Assembly (NCBI RefSeq): GCF_001542625.1
Contig: NZ_CP016279.1
Span: 9,734,001 to 9,798,000 of the forward strand
Direction: 5' to 3'
Length of the DNA: 64,000 nt
Source: Streptomyces griseochromogenes
GTDB taxonomy: Bacteria > Actinomycetota > Actinomycetes > Streptomycetales > Streptomycetaceae
The notes under the pieces were generated by a model. It saw nothing but the letters and a program-made list of their open reading frames with translations, made no database searches and was not told the DNA's origin. Position 1 is the first letter of the stretch; every line of letters begins with the position of its first letter. Of this stretch, positions 1-8,277 are shown piece after piece. Both the position numbers and the translations under genes were made by a program.

Positions 1-1007
1 TGTTCGTCGATGGTGCGCTCGTGGTGCAGGAGCCAGAGTGTGAAGGCGAGGGTGGAGACGTCCGTGTTGAGCGGGTAGAGCGTCGCCTCGGGCTCGCTGA
101 AGGTGAGCACCGCGCCCGTTCTGCCGTCGACCACCAGGCTGTTGTCCTCGACCAGGTAGCCCAGGCGGATCAGGTGGTCGGAGTAGGCGGGGAGGTCCTC
201 CAGGGGGTAGTCGTCGGCGCGCTCGGTGGTGAAGTACTCGGTGAGGGTGGGCAGCGGGACGTCGGTGTCGGCGTGGAAGAGGACCGCCTCCTCCGGCAGG
301 CCCGTCTCGCGCAGGAAGCGGCGGGTCGGCTCGTGGGTGAGCGTGGCCGGGAAGTCGACCTCCTCGAAGCGGGCCACGCGGCCGTGGCCGAACTCCTGGT
401 CCAGGAGGCGGGCGGGGACGTCCAGGGTGAGGCCGAGGGCCGTGCCGGGACCGGCGATGAGGGAGAGCGGGCGGATCAGGGCCGCTGCCTTCCAGTAGGG
501 CGGGACCTCGCCGTCCGTGCCCTCCTCGAAGAGCGCGAGCAGGCGGCGGGAGGCCTCGGTCACCGTCTTGGTGCCGTACCGGCCGGCCAGGGAGGAGAAG
601 CGGCCGCGCAGGCCTGCCAGTTCCTCCGTGACCGCGGCGAAGCGCAGGAGGGTGTCCAGGGAGGGGGCGAAGGGGCGGGGCTCGGACGGGTCGACGAGGT
701 AGGCCGTCGTGATCTCGCCCGTGTCGCCGTCGAGCAGGATCGACTCGCGCTCCATACCCGCGGGGCTGAGGAGTTCGCCTATCACCAGGCGGCCGCGCAG
801 CTCCTCCGCCAGGTGGAAGGGGCCGTCCGTGGCGTCGCCGAGGGTGCGCAGGCCGTGGGTGCGGAGCGGGGAGAACGTCAGCAGGCGGGTGTCCGCGGGC
901 AGGCCGGGGTCCGTGAGCAGGCCGCGGGTCGGCGCGTGCGTGACGTAGCGGTCCAGCTCCGTCTCGGTCAGCGTGATCGCCGCGGCTCCGGTGTCGGTCG
1001 TGCTCAT
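1..1007 (-). CDS. SUKH-4-like immunity protein with duplicated domain, partial
   Basis: The gene runs off the left edge, so its C-terminus is missing; 335 codons are visible. ATG at 1007 follows a GGGGGAG ribosome site 5 bases away. Residues 224-329 contain the pattern I associate with SUKH-4 proteins: a GLPEEA turn, PLPTLTEYF, then VVDGRTGAV and YPLNTDVSTLAFTLWLL. Residues 23-126 repeat the same plan (THAPTRGLL, GLPAD, LLDGDTGEI, PSLDTLLRF), so the protein looks like two SUKH modules in tandem. SUKH-family proteins usually neutralise a polymorphic toxin encoded next door; the partner, if any, would lie left of the window. The gene starts 194 bases from its nearest neighbour and is not in the XDH operon. 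The family call rests on pattern memory. Confidence 0.62.
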   Translation of the reverse strand, partial: MSTTDTGAAAITLTETELDRYVTHAPTRGLLTDPGLPADTRLLTFSPLRTHGLRTLGDATDGPFHLAEELRGRLVIGELLSPAGMERESILLDGDTGEITTAYLVDPSEPRPFAPSLDTLLRFAAVTEELAGLRGRFSSLAGRYGTKTVTEASRRLLALFEEGTDGEVPPYWKAAALIRPLSLIAGPGTALGLTLDVPARLLDQEFGHGRVARFEEVDFPATLTHEPTRRFLRETGLPEEAVLFHADTDVPLPTLTEYFTTERADDYPLEDLPAYSDHLIRLGYLVEDNSLVVDGRTGAVLTFSEPEATLYPLNTDVSTLAFTLWLLHHERTIDE

Positions 1008-1200
1008 CGCTCCCCCGCGATCTTCCTCGATGCGTCGGTCCCTGGGCAGGGCTTGCCCGGCCGCCTTCCGGCTTCCCTTCGGATGCGGCCGTCCCCCACT
1101 GCCCGGAACACTACGCCGCCCCACTGACAACGCCCGTGGGAGAAGACGCCGGGCGGTCCGCACCCGTTGCGCACGAGGACGGTCCCCCGGCGGCGGTCCC

Positions 1201-1326
1201 TCAGGTGAAGTAGATGCCGCCGGCGACCACGGCCAGGGCCGCCACGATGAACAGCAGGACCCACAGGAACAACTTGCCGACGCTCGGCGGCGGTTCGTAG
1301 CGAGGCTCCTCGGGGGGCGCGGTCAC
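1201..1326 (-). CDS. 41-residue single-pass membrane peptide, last gene of the XDH-like operon
   Basis: This is a short reading frame starting with GTG at 1326, whose GTGA overlaps the stop codon of the molybdopterin subunit gene. The protein is a proline- and glutamate-rich N-terminus of about 16 residues followed by one hydrophobic helix (LFLWVLLFIVAALAVVAGG) and four residues. It has no cysteines. The overlap, which is the same as at the three upstream junctions, argues that it is translated by coupling and is a real gene. A membrane anchor or assembly helper for the dehydrogenase is a possible role, but that is inference. No family is recognised. Confidence 0.7.
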   Translation of the reverse strand: MTAPPEEPRYEPPPSVGKLFLWVLLFIVAALAVVAGGIYFT

Positions 1327-3632
1327 CAGTCCGTCACCACCGCGGCCTGCGGGCGGATCGGGAGGCGGTTGACCGGGCGGCCCGTCGCCGCGCGTACGGC
1401 CGAGGCGATCGCCGCCGGGGACGTCACCACCGGGACCGCGCTGACGGACTTGGCGCCGAAGGGGGCGACCACGTCCCGTTCCTCGACCAGCTTCACGATC
1501 CGGATGTCCGGTGCGTCCAGGGCGGTCGGCAGGGCGTATCCGGTCAGGTCGGGGTGGCGGATCAGGCCGCGGGGCGTGCGCAGGTTCTCGGTGAGCGCGA
1601 TGCCCACGCCCTGGGTGACGCCCGCCTCGATGCGCGCGGCCAGCTGCACCGGGTTCAGCACCCGGCCCACGTCCTGGGCGACCGCCAGCTCCACCACCCG
1701 TACCGAGCCGAGTTCGATGTCCACGTCCACCACCGCGCGGATCGCGCAGAAGGCCATGCCCACGAAGGCGTCGCCCTGGCCCTCGGCGTTCAGCGGCTCG
1801 GTGGGGTGCGGGCGGCACTGGGCCGTGGCCCACAGCTCCTTGCCCTCCATCGCCTCCGTGACGGTCGTCGACAGCACTCCGTCGTACGAGGTGATCTTGC
1901 CGTCGGTGATCTGGAGCAGCTCCGTCGACATGCCGAACTTGTGCGCGAGGGGCTGCAGCAGCTGGGTGCGGACCATCTTCGCCGCGCGTTCCACCGCGCC
2001 GCCGGAGACCCAGGTGTGGCGGCCGCGGCAGCCTCCGCCGGCCGGCGGCTGGTCGGTGTCGACCGGTGCCACGTGCACCTCGTCGATGCCGAGCGTCTCC
2101 TGGACGATCTGCCGGGCCAGCGTGGTGAACCCCTGCCCGGTCTCCACGGCCGCGCACAGCACGGTCGCCACGCCGTCGTGGACCTTCACGGTCGCCGTGG
2201 ACACCTCGTCGGCGCCCTCCGTGCCGAGCATGTGCACCATGCCCAGGCCGTAGCCGACGCCCCGGCGCACCGCGCCCGGCTCGCCCGCGCCCTCGGGGCC
2301 GCCGGGCAGCAGCCACTCCTCCTCCGGGGCGTCCTTGGGCAGGGCCGGGAGGGGGAAGTCACGGACCGCCTGGAGCAGTTCGGCCACCGGTGCCGGGCAG
2401 GTCACCGTCTGGCCGATCGGCAGGACGTCGCCGGTCGCGAGCACGTTGCGCAGCCGCAGCTCGGCCGGGTCCTCGCCGAGTTTCTTCGCGAGCTTGTCCA
2501 TCTGCGCCTCGTAGGCGGCGCAGACCTGCATGGCGCCCTCGCCGCGTACATGGCCGGAGGGCGGGTTGTTGGTGCGTACGGCCCAGCCCTCGATGAAGGC
2601 GTTCGGGACGACGTAGGGGCCGCAGGCGAAGGAGACGGCGGCGGCGAGGGCCTCCGCGGAGGTGTCGGCGTACGCGCCCGCGTCCAGCAGGATCTGCGCC
2701 TCGACCTTCACCAGCCTGCCCTCGGCGTCGGCGTGGTGGCGGTAGCGCAGGAGGGTCGGGTGGCGGTGGACGTGGCCGAGGAAGGATTCCTCGCGGGTGG
2801 CCGTGAGCTTCACCGGGCAGCCGGTCTTGAGCGCGAGCAGGCCGAGCGGGAGCTGGAAGCCCTGGTCCTCGCGGTCGGCGGTGGCACCGGGCACCCCGGT
2901 GACGACGATCTTCACCCGATCGGGGGACAGGCCGTAGCAGGCCGCGGCGGTGTTGCGGTCGGCGTGCGGGTCGGTGGAGGCCAGGTACAGCTCCACGCCG
3001 CCGTCGGGGCGCGGCACCGCGAGACCGGCCTCGGCGCCGATGGGGGCCGGGTCCTGGCGGCCGATGCGGTACAGGCCCTCGACGACGACCTCGCCCGCCG
3101 CGTCCGGGTCGCCGTGGCGCAGCGGGATGTGCCGGATCAGGTTGCCGTCGGGGTGCAGGGGTTCGGCCTCGAACGCCTGCTCGGGGTCGGTCACGGGGTC
3201 GAGTACCTCGTACTCGACGATGACGGCGGCGGCGGCCATCCGCGCGGTGTCCGGGTGGTCGGCGGCGACGGCCGCGATGGGCTCGCCGTGGTGCCGTACG
3301 ACCTCGGAGGCGAACACCGGGCGGTCGGGCGTGCCCCGGCCGTGGCGGGGGGTGCCGGGTACGTCCTCGTGGGTGACGACGGCCCGTACGCCGGGCATCT
3401 CGCGCGCGTGGCTGGTGTCGATGGACACGATGCGCGCGTGTGCGTGCGGGGAGCGCAGCACGGCTGCCCACAGCAGGCCCTCGGCCCACAGGTCGGCCGC
3501 GTACGGGAAGGTGCCCTCGGTCTTGGCGCGGGCGTCGGCGTGCGGCAGGGAGGCGCCGAGACCGTGCGGGAGCGCGTCGGTGGCGGGGGCCGCTTCCGCG
3601 GTGGTGGTCGCGGTGGCCGCTTCGTTGCTCAC
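1323..3632 (-). CDS. Xanthine dehydrogenase family molybdopterin-binding subunit (atypical active site)
   Basis: This 769-residue protein has the two-part layout of the large subunit of xanthine dehydrogenase and aldehyde oxidase enzymes: an a/b-hammerhead domain (about residues 25-150) and a molybdopterin-binding domain (about 160-769). Family landmarks include the segment RTNNPPSGHVRGEGAMQ, KLGEDPAELRLRN, ETGQGFTTLARQIVQETLG and a C-terminal PAAIASAVRAATG. The expected C-terminal GxGE motif, whose glutamate is the base catalyst in characterised enzymes, reads S729-V730-S731-A732 here, so the glutamate is absent. GTG start at 3632 overlaps the upstream stop as GTGA. The substrate is unknown, and the enzyme may act on something other than a purine, or have lost hydroxylase chemistry. 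Confidence 0.85.
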   Translation of the reverse strand: MSNEAATATTTAEAAPATDALPHGLGASLPHADARAKTEGTFPYAADLWAEGLLWAAVLRSPHAHARIVSIDTSHAREMPGVRAVVTHEDVPGTPRHGRGTPDRPVFASEVVRHHGEPIAAVAADHPDTARMAAAAVIVEYEVLDPVTDPEQAFEAEPLHPDGNLIRHIPLRHGDPDAAGEVVVEGLYRIGRQDPAPIGAEAGLAVPRPDGGVELYLASTDPHADRNTAAACYGLSPDRVKIVVTGVPGATADREDQGFQLPLGLLALKTGCPVKLTATREESFLGHVHRHPTLLRYRHHADAEGRLVKVEAQILLDAGAYADTSAEALAAAVSFACGPYVVPNAFIEGWAVRTNNPPSGHVRGEGAMQVCAAYEAQMDKLAKKLGEDPAELRLRNVLATGDVLPIGQTVTCPAPVAELLQAVRDFPLPALPKDAPEEEWLLPGGPEGAGEPGAVRRGVGYGLGMVHMLGTEGADEVSTATVKVHDGVATVLCAAVETGQGFTTLARQIVQETLGIDEVHVAPVDTDQPPAGGGCRGRHTWVSGGAVERAAKMVRTQLLQPLAHKFGMSTELLQITDGKITSYDGVLSTTVTEAMEGKELWATAQCRPHPTEPLNAEGQGDAFVGMAFCAIRAVVDVDIELGSVRVVELAVAQDVGRVLNPVQLAARIEAGVTQGVGIALTENLRTPRGLIRHPDLTGYALPTALDAPDIRIVKLVEERDVVAPFGAKSVSAVPVVTSPAAIASAVRAATGRPVNRLPIRPQAAVVTDW

Positions 3633-5440
3633 GCCTGGCCTCCGTCCTGGCCGTAGTGCTGGTCGTGCGGTCCTGGTGTACCGAAGGTGCCGGGGCTGTC
3701 GAAGACTCCGGGCGACTCGAACGCCGACGGGTTGACGCCACCGGAGCCCGGGCCCGCCTGGTGCGGAATACGTGCCTCTTCGCCGTCCGTCTCGGCGTCG
3801 GGAGCGGTGTGGTGGGTCTCGCGTTCGGCGACGACCTCCTGGACGGCTTCCAGGACTCCCCGGTAGCCGGAGCAACGGCACAGGTTGCCGCACAGGGCCT
3901 GCCGGGTCTCCAGCTCGGTCGGCGCCGGGTTGCCCTCCAGCAGGTCGTGCACGGTCATCGCCATGCCCGGCACGCAGAAGCCGCACTGCACGGCACCGCA
4001 CCGGGCGAGGGCGCGCTGCACGTCGGAGGGCTGTCCGTCGGCGGCCAGGCCCTCGACGGTGCGGACCTCGCTGCCGGCCGCGGTGACCGCCGGGACCAGG
4101 CAGGAGGCCACCAGGCGCCCGTCGACCTGCACGTTGCAGGCGCCGCACTCGCCCTGCGAGCAGCCGTCCTTGGCCCCGGCGAGGCCGAGCCGTTCCCGCA
4201 GGACGTACAGCAGGGACTCGCCGATCCAGGCGTCGGTGACGGGGCGGTCGGTGCCGTTGACGCTCAGGACGTAGGAGGCCAGGGGGTGGTCGTCGTGCGG
4301 GGCGAGGGCGGCCGGGGCGGGGTCCTCGGAAGTGTCTTGCTCCGGCTGCTCCGACTGTTCCGGCTGCTCCGGCGCTGCCGGGGCGTCCGGCGTGTCGTGG
4401 GTTTCGGAGGATTCCGGCGGGACATCGGGTCCGGGCGTGTCTGCCGAGGGCGCGGTGTCGTGCGCGGCCGTGTCGTGCGTCGCCGCCGTGCCGACCGGGC
4501 CTGTCGGGCCGGCCGGGTCCGGTGCGTCGGCCGTGACAGCCGTTCCCACGGCCTGTGGCGCGTGCTCCGGCTCGGCGGCCCCGTCGTGGGCTGCCGGGCC
4601 GTCAGCGGGGCCTTCAGGGGCCTGCGCGGGGCTGTGGCCGCCGCTCGGGGCGGGCGCCGCCGACCCGGCCTGGGGCTCGTCCGTGCCGGACGCGTGGCCG
4701 GGGTGCGCGGGAGCGGGGCCGGCCTCGGGTGCGGGCCGGGGCCCGTGCTCGGCCGGACGCCCGGTGTACGCCGTCGGGGGCGCGAAGCCCTCGGACGCGG
4801 GCGCTCCGGGCGCCGCGGAGGTGTCGGCCGGGTGCGGGTGGCCCGACGGGCCCGCCCCGGCGGGATCGCCCTGCCGCGGTGCCGCCTCCGGCTGCGCCCA
4901 CGGCTGTCCCGCGCCCTCCGTCGCCCAGGGCGCGGGCGCGCCGCCGGGGAGGGTGGCCGGCGGGGTGCCGCCCCATTGCTCGACCAGCGAGGACGTGGTG
5001 AACTCGCCCGATTCGTCCGGAAGGTCGCCTCCGGCGACCGGGATCGACCACTGGCCGGTGACGTCGTGTCCGGGGGCGGACGGGGCCGCGGGCTCCTCGA
5101 AGGTCCACTGCTGGGTGGCGCCGGGGTGGTACGCGAACCGGTCGTCCGCGGCCTGATCCTGGGGCACGGCGTTCGGGTCGGGCCACTGGTGGCCGTCGGC
5201 CGGCACCGTCCAGGTGCCGGTGGCGGCCGGGTCGTCCGACCCGCCGCTCACCGTTATCGGCGGCGGCACATAGCCGTGGCCGGGTGCGGCCAGGGGACTG
5301 TCACCGGACAGCAGGGCGTCGATGCCGCCCTCGGGGAGCTTGACGAAGGCGGTGGCGCCGTCGTCGTAGTCGCCCTGGGGCAGCGGGTTCCAGCGGCCGC
5401 CGCCCTGGGGCGCGCTCTCTCCGTGCTGGTCGTCGGTCAC
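3629..5440 (-). CDS. [2Fe-2S] iron-sulfur subunit with long low-complexity N-terminal extension
   Basis: The protein is 603 residues, whereas iron-sulfur subunits of this family are usually about 160-200. The catalytic part is the last 220 residues: a plant-type ferredoxin domain with C-x4-C-x2-C (CSQGECGAC) and a later Cys, then the all-helical domain with CGFC and CRC cysteines holding the second cluster. It passes electrons from the molybdenum site to FAD. Residues 1 to about 360 are rich in Pro, Ala, Gly, Asp, Glu and Gln with repeated EQPEQ-like runs and no visible fold. GTG at 5440 overlaps the FAD-subunit stop as GTGA. An alternative is that translation starts later, but no strong internal ribosome site was picked out and the extension is open and Streptomyces-like in codon use. 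Confidence 0.82.
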   Translation of the reverse strand: MTDDQHGESAPQGGGRWNPLPQGDYDDGATAFVKLPEGGIDALLSGDSPLAAPGHGYVPPPITVSGGSDDPAATGTWTVPADGHQWPDPNAVPQDQAADDRFAYHPGATQQWTFEEPAAPSAPGHDVTGQWSIPVAGGDLPDESGEFTTSSLVEQWGGTPPATLPGGAPAPWATEGAGQPWAQPEAAPRQGDPAGAGPSGHPHPADTSAAPGAPASEGFAPPTAYTGRPAEHGPRPAPEAGPAPAHPGHASGTDEPQAGSAAPAPSGGHSPAQAPEGPADGPAAHDGAAEPEHAPQAVGTAVTADAPDPAGPTGPVGTAATHDTAAHDTAPSADTPGPDVPPESSETHDTPDAPAAPEQPEQSEQPEQDTSEDPAPAALAPHDDHPLASYVLSVNGTDRPVTDAWIGESLLYVLRERLGLAGAKDGCSQGECGACNVQVDGRLVASCLVPAVTAAGSEVRTVEGLAADGQPSDVQRALARCGAVQCGFCVPGMAMTVHDLLEGNPAPTELETRQALCGNLCRCSGYRGVLEAVQEVVAERETHHTAPDAETDGEEARIPHQAGPGSGGVNPSAFESPGVFDSPGTFGTPGPHDQHYGQDGGQA

Positions 5441-6357
5441 GACAGCGCCCTCCCCAGTGCTCGTCGGGCCAGCGCGGCGACGGTGCGCCGCAGGTGCAGT
5501 ACGGCGGGCGGAAGCGGCGCCACGGAGCCGTCCGGCTCGGGGGCCGGGTCGGGGATGCACGCCGCGGCGACGTACTCCCCGAAGGCGTTCAACGCCTCCG
5601 GGACGAGCGCGCGGTCGTTGTCCCAGTCGATCAGCCCGGCGACCCATTGCTCGGCCTCCAGAGGCCTGAGCGGCATCGGCGCTATGGCACCCACCGCACA
5701 GCGCACCCCGCGCCGGGCCGGGTCGAGCACCAGGGCCACGGAAGCCACCGCGCGGCCGGGGCCGGTGCGTCCGGTCGCCTTCAGGAAGACCTGCGGGGCG
5801 TGCAGCAGGGGCACGCGCACGAAGCCGATGAGTTCGCCGCCGCGCAGCATCTCCACGCCGGCCAGCAGGTGCGAGACCGGGATCTCCCGGCCGGCCCCGC
5901 CCGGGCCCGCGATGATCAGCGTCGCCTCCAGGGCGGCGAGGACCGGCAGTGCGTCGCCCGTGGGCGCGGCCGAGGCGATGTTGCCGCCCAGGGTGCCCGC
6001 GTTGCGGATGTGCGGCGGGCCCGCGGCGCGCGCGGCGGCGGCGAGCGCCGGGATCAGGGCCGCGAAGTCGGGGCGGCCCATGCGCGCGTGCGTGAGACCC
6101 GCGCCGAGCAGTGCGTGGCCGTCCTGGTACTGCCAGCCGCGGATCTCGCTGATCCGCCCGAGACCCACCAGGGCCGCCGGCCTGAGCTGACCTGAGTTGA
6201 CGGCGGCCATCAGGTCGGTGCCGCCCGCAACGGGGACTGCCGTGGGCATGGCGGTGAGGGCCGCCACGGCCTCGTCCAGCGTCGTGGGCAGCGTGACGGC
6301 CTGCGCCGCCTGCGGTGCGTGCGTGGTCAAACCGGCTGCCCCTTCCCGCTGCCCCAC
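5437..6357 (-). CDS. FAD-binding subunit of xanthine dehydrogenase family enzyme
   Basis: This first gene of the operon encodes 306 residues of the CO-dehydrogenase flavoprotein type. The FAD pyrophosphate-binding loops are visible as VPVAGGTDLM and IRNAGTLGGNIASAAPTGD; a C-terminal CO_deh_flav_C-like domain follows. The subunit takes electrons from the [2Fe-2S] protein and hands them to NAD or another acceptor. GTG at 6357 has AGGTGG six bases upstream. A TTG at 6330 with AAGGGG eight bases upstream would give MTTHAPQAAQ and is almost as good, so the start is uncertain by nine codons. Its stop overlaps the next start as GTGA. The operon promoter must lie in 6358-6563, where I see no confident motif. 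Confidence 0.85.
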   Translation of the reverse strand: MGQREGAAGLTTHAPQAAQAVTLPTTLDEAVAALTAMPTAVPVAGGTDLMAAVNSGQLRPAALVGLGRISEIRGWQYQDGHALLGAGLTHARMGRPDFAALIPALAAAARAAGPPHIRNAGTLGGNIASAAPTGDALPVLAALEATLIIAGPGGAGREIPVSHLLAGVEMLRGGELIGFVRVPLLHAPQVFLKATGRTGPGRAVASVALVLDPARRGVRCAVGAIAPMPLRPLEAEQWVAGLIDWDNDRALVPEALNAFGEYVAAACIPDPAPEPDGSVAPLPPAVLHLRRTVAALARRALGRALS

Positions 6358-6563
6358 CTGGTCCCACCTGTGTGGCCGTACGGTACGTGCTCACAGGGCG
6401 GACGTGGCAACTCTGGCACATCTTCGCAAGGGCCGAACGCGGGGGTCCGCTAGGAGGCATTCGCCCACCTCGTCGGGGAGATGGTCCGTTTTCGCACGTC
6501 ATCACCACTGCGCACGAATTGCCACTCTTCGGGGACCATTCTGTGGTTTTTCCACTATGTGTT

Positions 6564-8273
6564 CTACAGGTCTGTCCCGGGTGTCCACGGGTTCGGGACC
6601 GGCCCCTCCAGCGGGCGGCCCGGCACACCGGGGCGCCGCTGCCAGGGCCGGGGCCCGGCCGGTGGCCGATAGGCGACGCCGAGGGCGTCAAGTCGCCGGT
6701 AGTGGGCGGCCATCCGGCGCTCGAAGTCCGCGAAGTCCCGCTCCGGCGGGGCGGGCAGCCTGCTCCAGGCGACCTCGGCGAAGGCGGCGAGCCTGGGGAA
6801 GGTCTGGTAGTCCACGCGCGCGGCGTCCTCCATCGCCTCGGTCCAGACGTTGGCCTGGGTGCCCAGCACGTGCCGGGCGTCCTCCTCGGTGAGTTGGGGC
6901 GGCACGGGCTCGAACCGGTAGACGTCCTCCAGGGTGCGTACGAAGCCGATCGGCACGGGCTCGTCCTCGCCCGGGGCCTGCCGGTGATCCAGGTAGACGT
7001 GCTGCTCAGGGCACATGACGACGTCGTGTCCGGCCCGTGCGGCGGCGATGCCGCCCCCGTACCCGCGCCAGGAGGACACGGCGGCGCCCGGGGCCAGCCC
7101 GCCCTCCAGGATCTCGTCCCAGCCGATGAGGCGGCGCCCGCGCGCGGCGAGCCACCGGTCGAAGTGTCCGATGAACCAGGACTGCAACTCGTCCTCGCCG
7201 GCGAGGCCCAGTTCCGTGATGCGGGTCTTGGCGGTCACCGACTCGCGCCACTGGTCCTTGCGGCATTCGTCGCCGCCGACGTGGACGAAGGCCGAGAACT
7301 CGGCAGCGTCCGCCGGGAACAGCTCCAGGACTTCCTCGAACACCTCCTCGTAGAAGCGCAGGGTGGTGTCAGTGGGGGCGAGTACGTTCGAAGAGATCCC
7401 CCAGGTGTCCCAGACGGTGAGGGCGGTGGTGTCGATGACGTCGGTGTTGCCGAGTTCCGGATACGCGGCGACGGCGGCCTGCGAGTGGCCCGGCACGTCG
7501 ATTTCCGGGACGACGCTGATATGCCGCTCGGCGGCGTAGGCGACGATCTCCCGGATGTCGTCCTGGGTGTAGTAACCGCCGTGCGGCTTCTGGTCCCACA
7601 GCGGCGAGGCACGGTGACCGAATTTCGTCCGCGCCCGCCAGGAGGCGACCTCGGTCAGTCTGGGGTGGCGCCGGATCTCGATCCGCCAGCCCTGGTCGTC
7701 CGTCAGATGGAAGTGGAAGACGTTGAGTTTGTGCGCGGCCATCAGGTCCAGGTAGCGCAGGACGCCTTCCTTGGGCATGAAGTGCCGGGCGACGTCGAGC
7801 ATGAGGCCGCGCCAGCGGAAACGGGGAGCGTCGTGGACGGTGACCGCGGGAAACTCCCACTCCCTCCGGCCGGTGACGGGGGCCCGCCGGAATGCCTCCG
7901 GCCCGAGGAGCTGACGGAAGGTCTGCGCGCCCCAGAACAGGCCGGCCTCGCTCGCGCCGTCGATGGCGATGAGATACCCGTCCGCGCACAGCCGGTAGGC
8001 CTCGGGGCTGCCGAGTCCGGCCGCGAGCGAGGGGATGATCCGCAGCAGAATGCGGTTCCCGCTGGTGCGGTGGGGGTGCAGCGGGAGTCCGGTCGCCGCG
8101 CCGACGGTCGAGCGCAGCCACCGCGCGACCCGTTCGGTGCCCTCGGTGGCCTCGATCTCGGTGTCCGCGTCGACGACGTATCCGGTGCCGCCGCCGGGCA
8201 GCGAGGCCGAGACGCGGCCCGGCGCCGGGATCAGCGCCACATCGGGTTCCGGGAAAAGGGGCTTGTCGCTCAT
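6564..8273 (-). CDS. Beta-N-acetylhexosaminidase, glycoside hydrolase family 20
   Basis: The 569-residue enzyme removes terminal beta-GlcNAc (or GalNAc) from oligosaccharides such as chitobiose. It has an N-terminal Glyco_hydro_20b domain (about 20-150) and a TIM barrel from about 155 (RWRGLMLDVARHF, NVFHFHLTDDQGWRIEI). The catalytic Asp-Glu pair of GH20 is D335-E336 in HVGGDEC. No signal peptide is seen, so it should act in the cytoplasm on imported sugars, which fits its place as the last gene of a sugar ABC operon, four bases after the permease stop. The gene is followed by a short GTGG-T5-CCAC hairpin at about 6543-6555 which may end transcription. Confidence 0.95.
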   Translation of the reverse strand: MSDKPLFPEPDVALIPAPGRVSASLPGGGTGYVVDADTEIEATEGTERVARWLRSTVGAATGLPLHPHRTSGNRILLRIIPSLAAGLGSPEAYRLCADGYLIAIDGASEAGLFWGAQTFRQLLGPEAFRRAPVTGRREWEFPAVTVHDAPRFRWRGLMLDVARHFMPKEGVLRYLDLMAAHKLNVFHFHLTDDQGWRIEIRRHPRLTEVASWRARTKFGHRASPLWDQKPHGGYYTQDDIREIVAYAAERHISVVPEIDVPGHSQAAVAAYPELGNTDVIDTTALTVWDTWGISSNVLAPTDTTLRFYEEVFEEVLELFPADAAEFSAFVHVGGDECRKDQWRESVTAKTRITELGLAGEDELQSWFIGHFDRWLAARGRRLIGWDEILEGGLAPGAAVSSWRGYGGGIAAARAGHDVVMCPEQHVYLDHRQAPGEDEPVPIGFVRTLEDVYRFEPVPPQLTEEDARHVLGTQANVWTEAMEDAARVDYQTFPRLAAFAEVAWSRLPAPPERDFADFERRMAAHYRRLDALGVAYRPPAGPRPWQRRPGVPGRPLEGPVPNPWTPGTDL

Positions 8274-8277
8274 GACC

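Noticed and set aside
1554..3656. Plus-strand open frame of 700 codons
   Set aside because: It is antisense to the molybdopterin subunit; the composition is Arg/Gly/Val-rich as in shadow frames.
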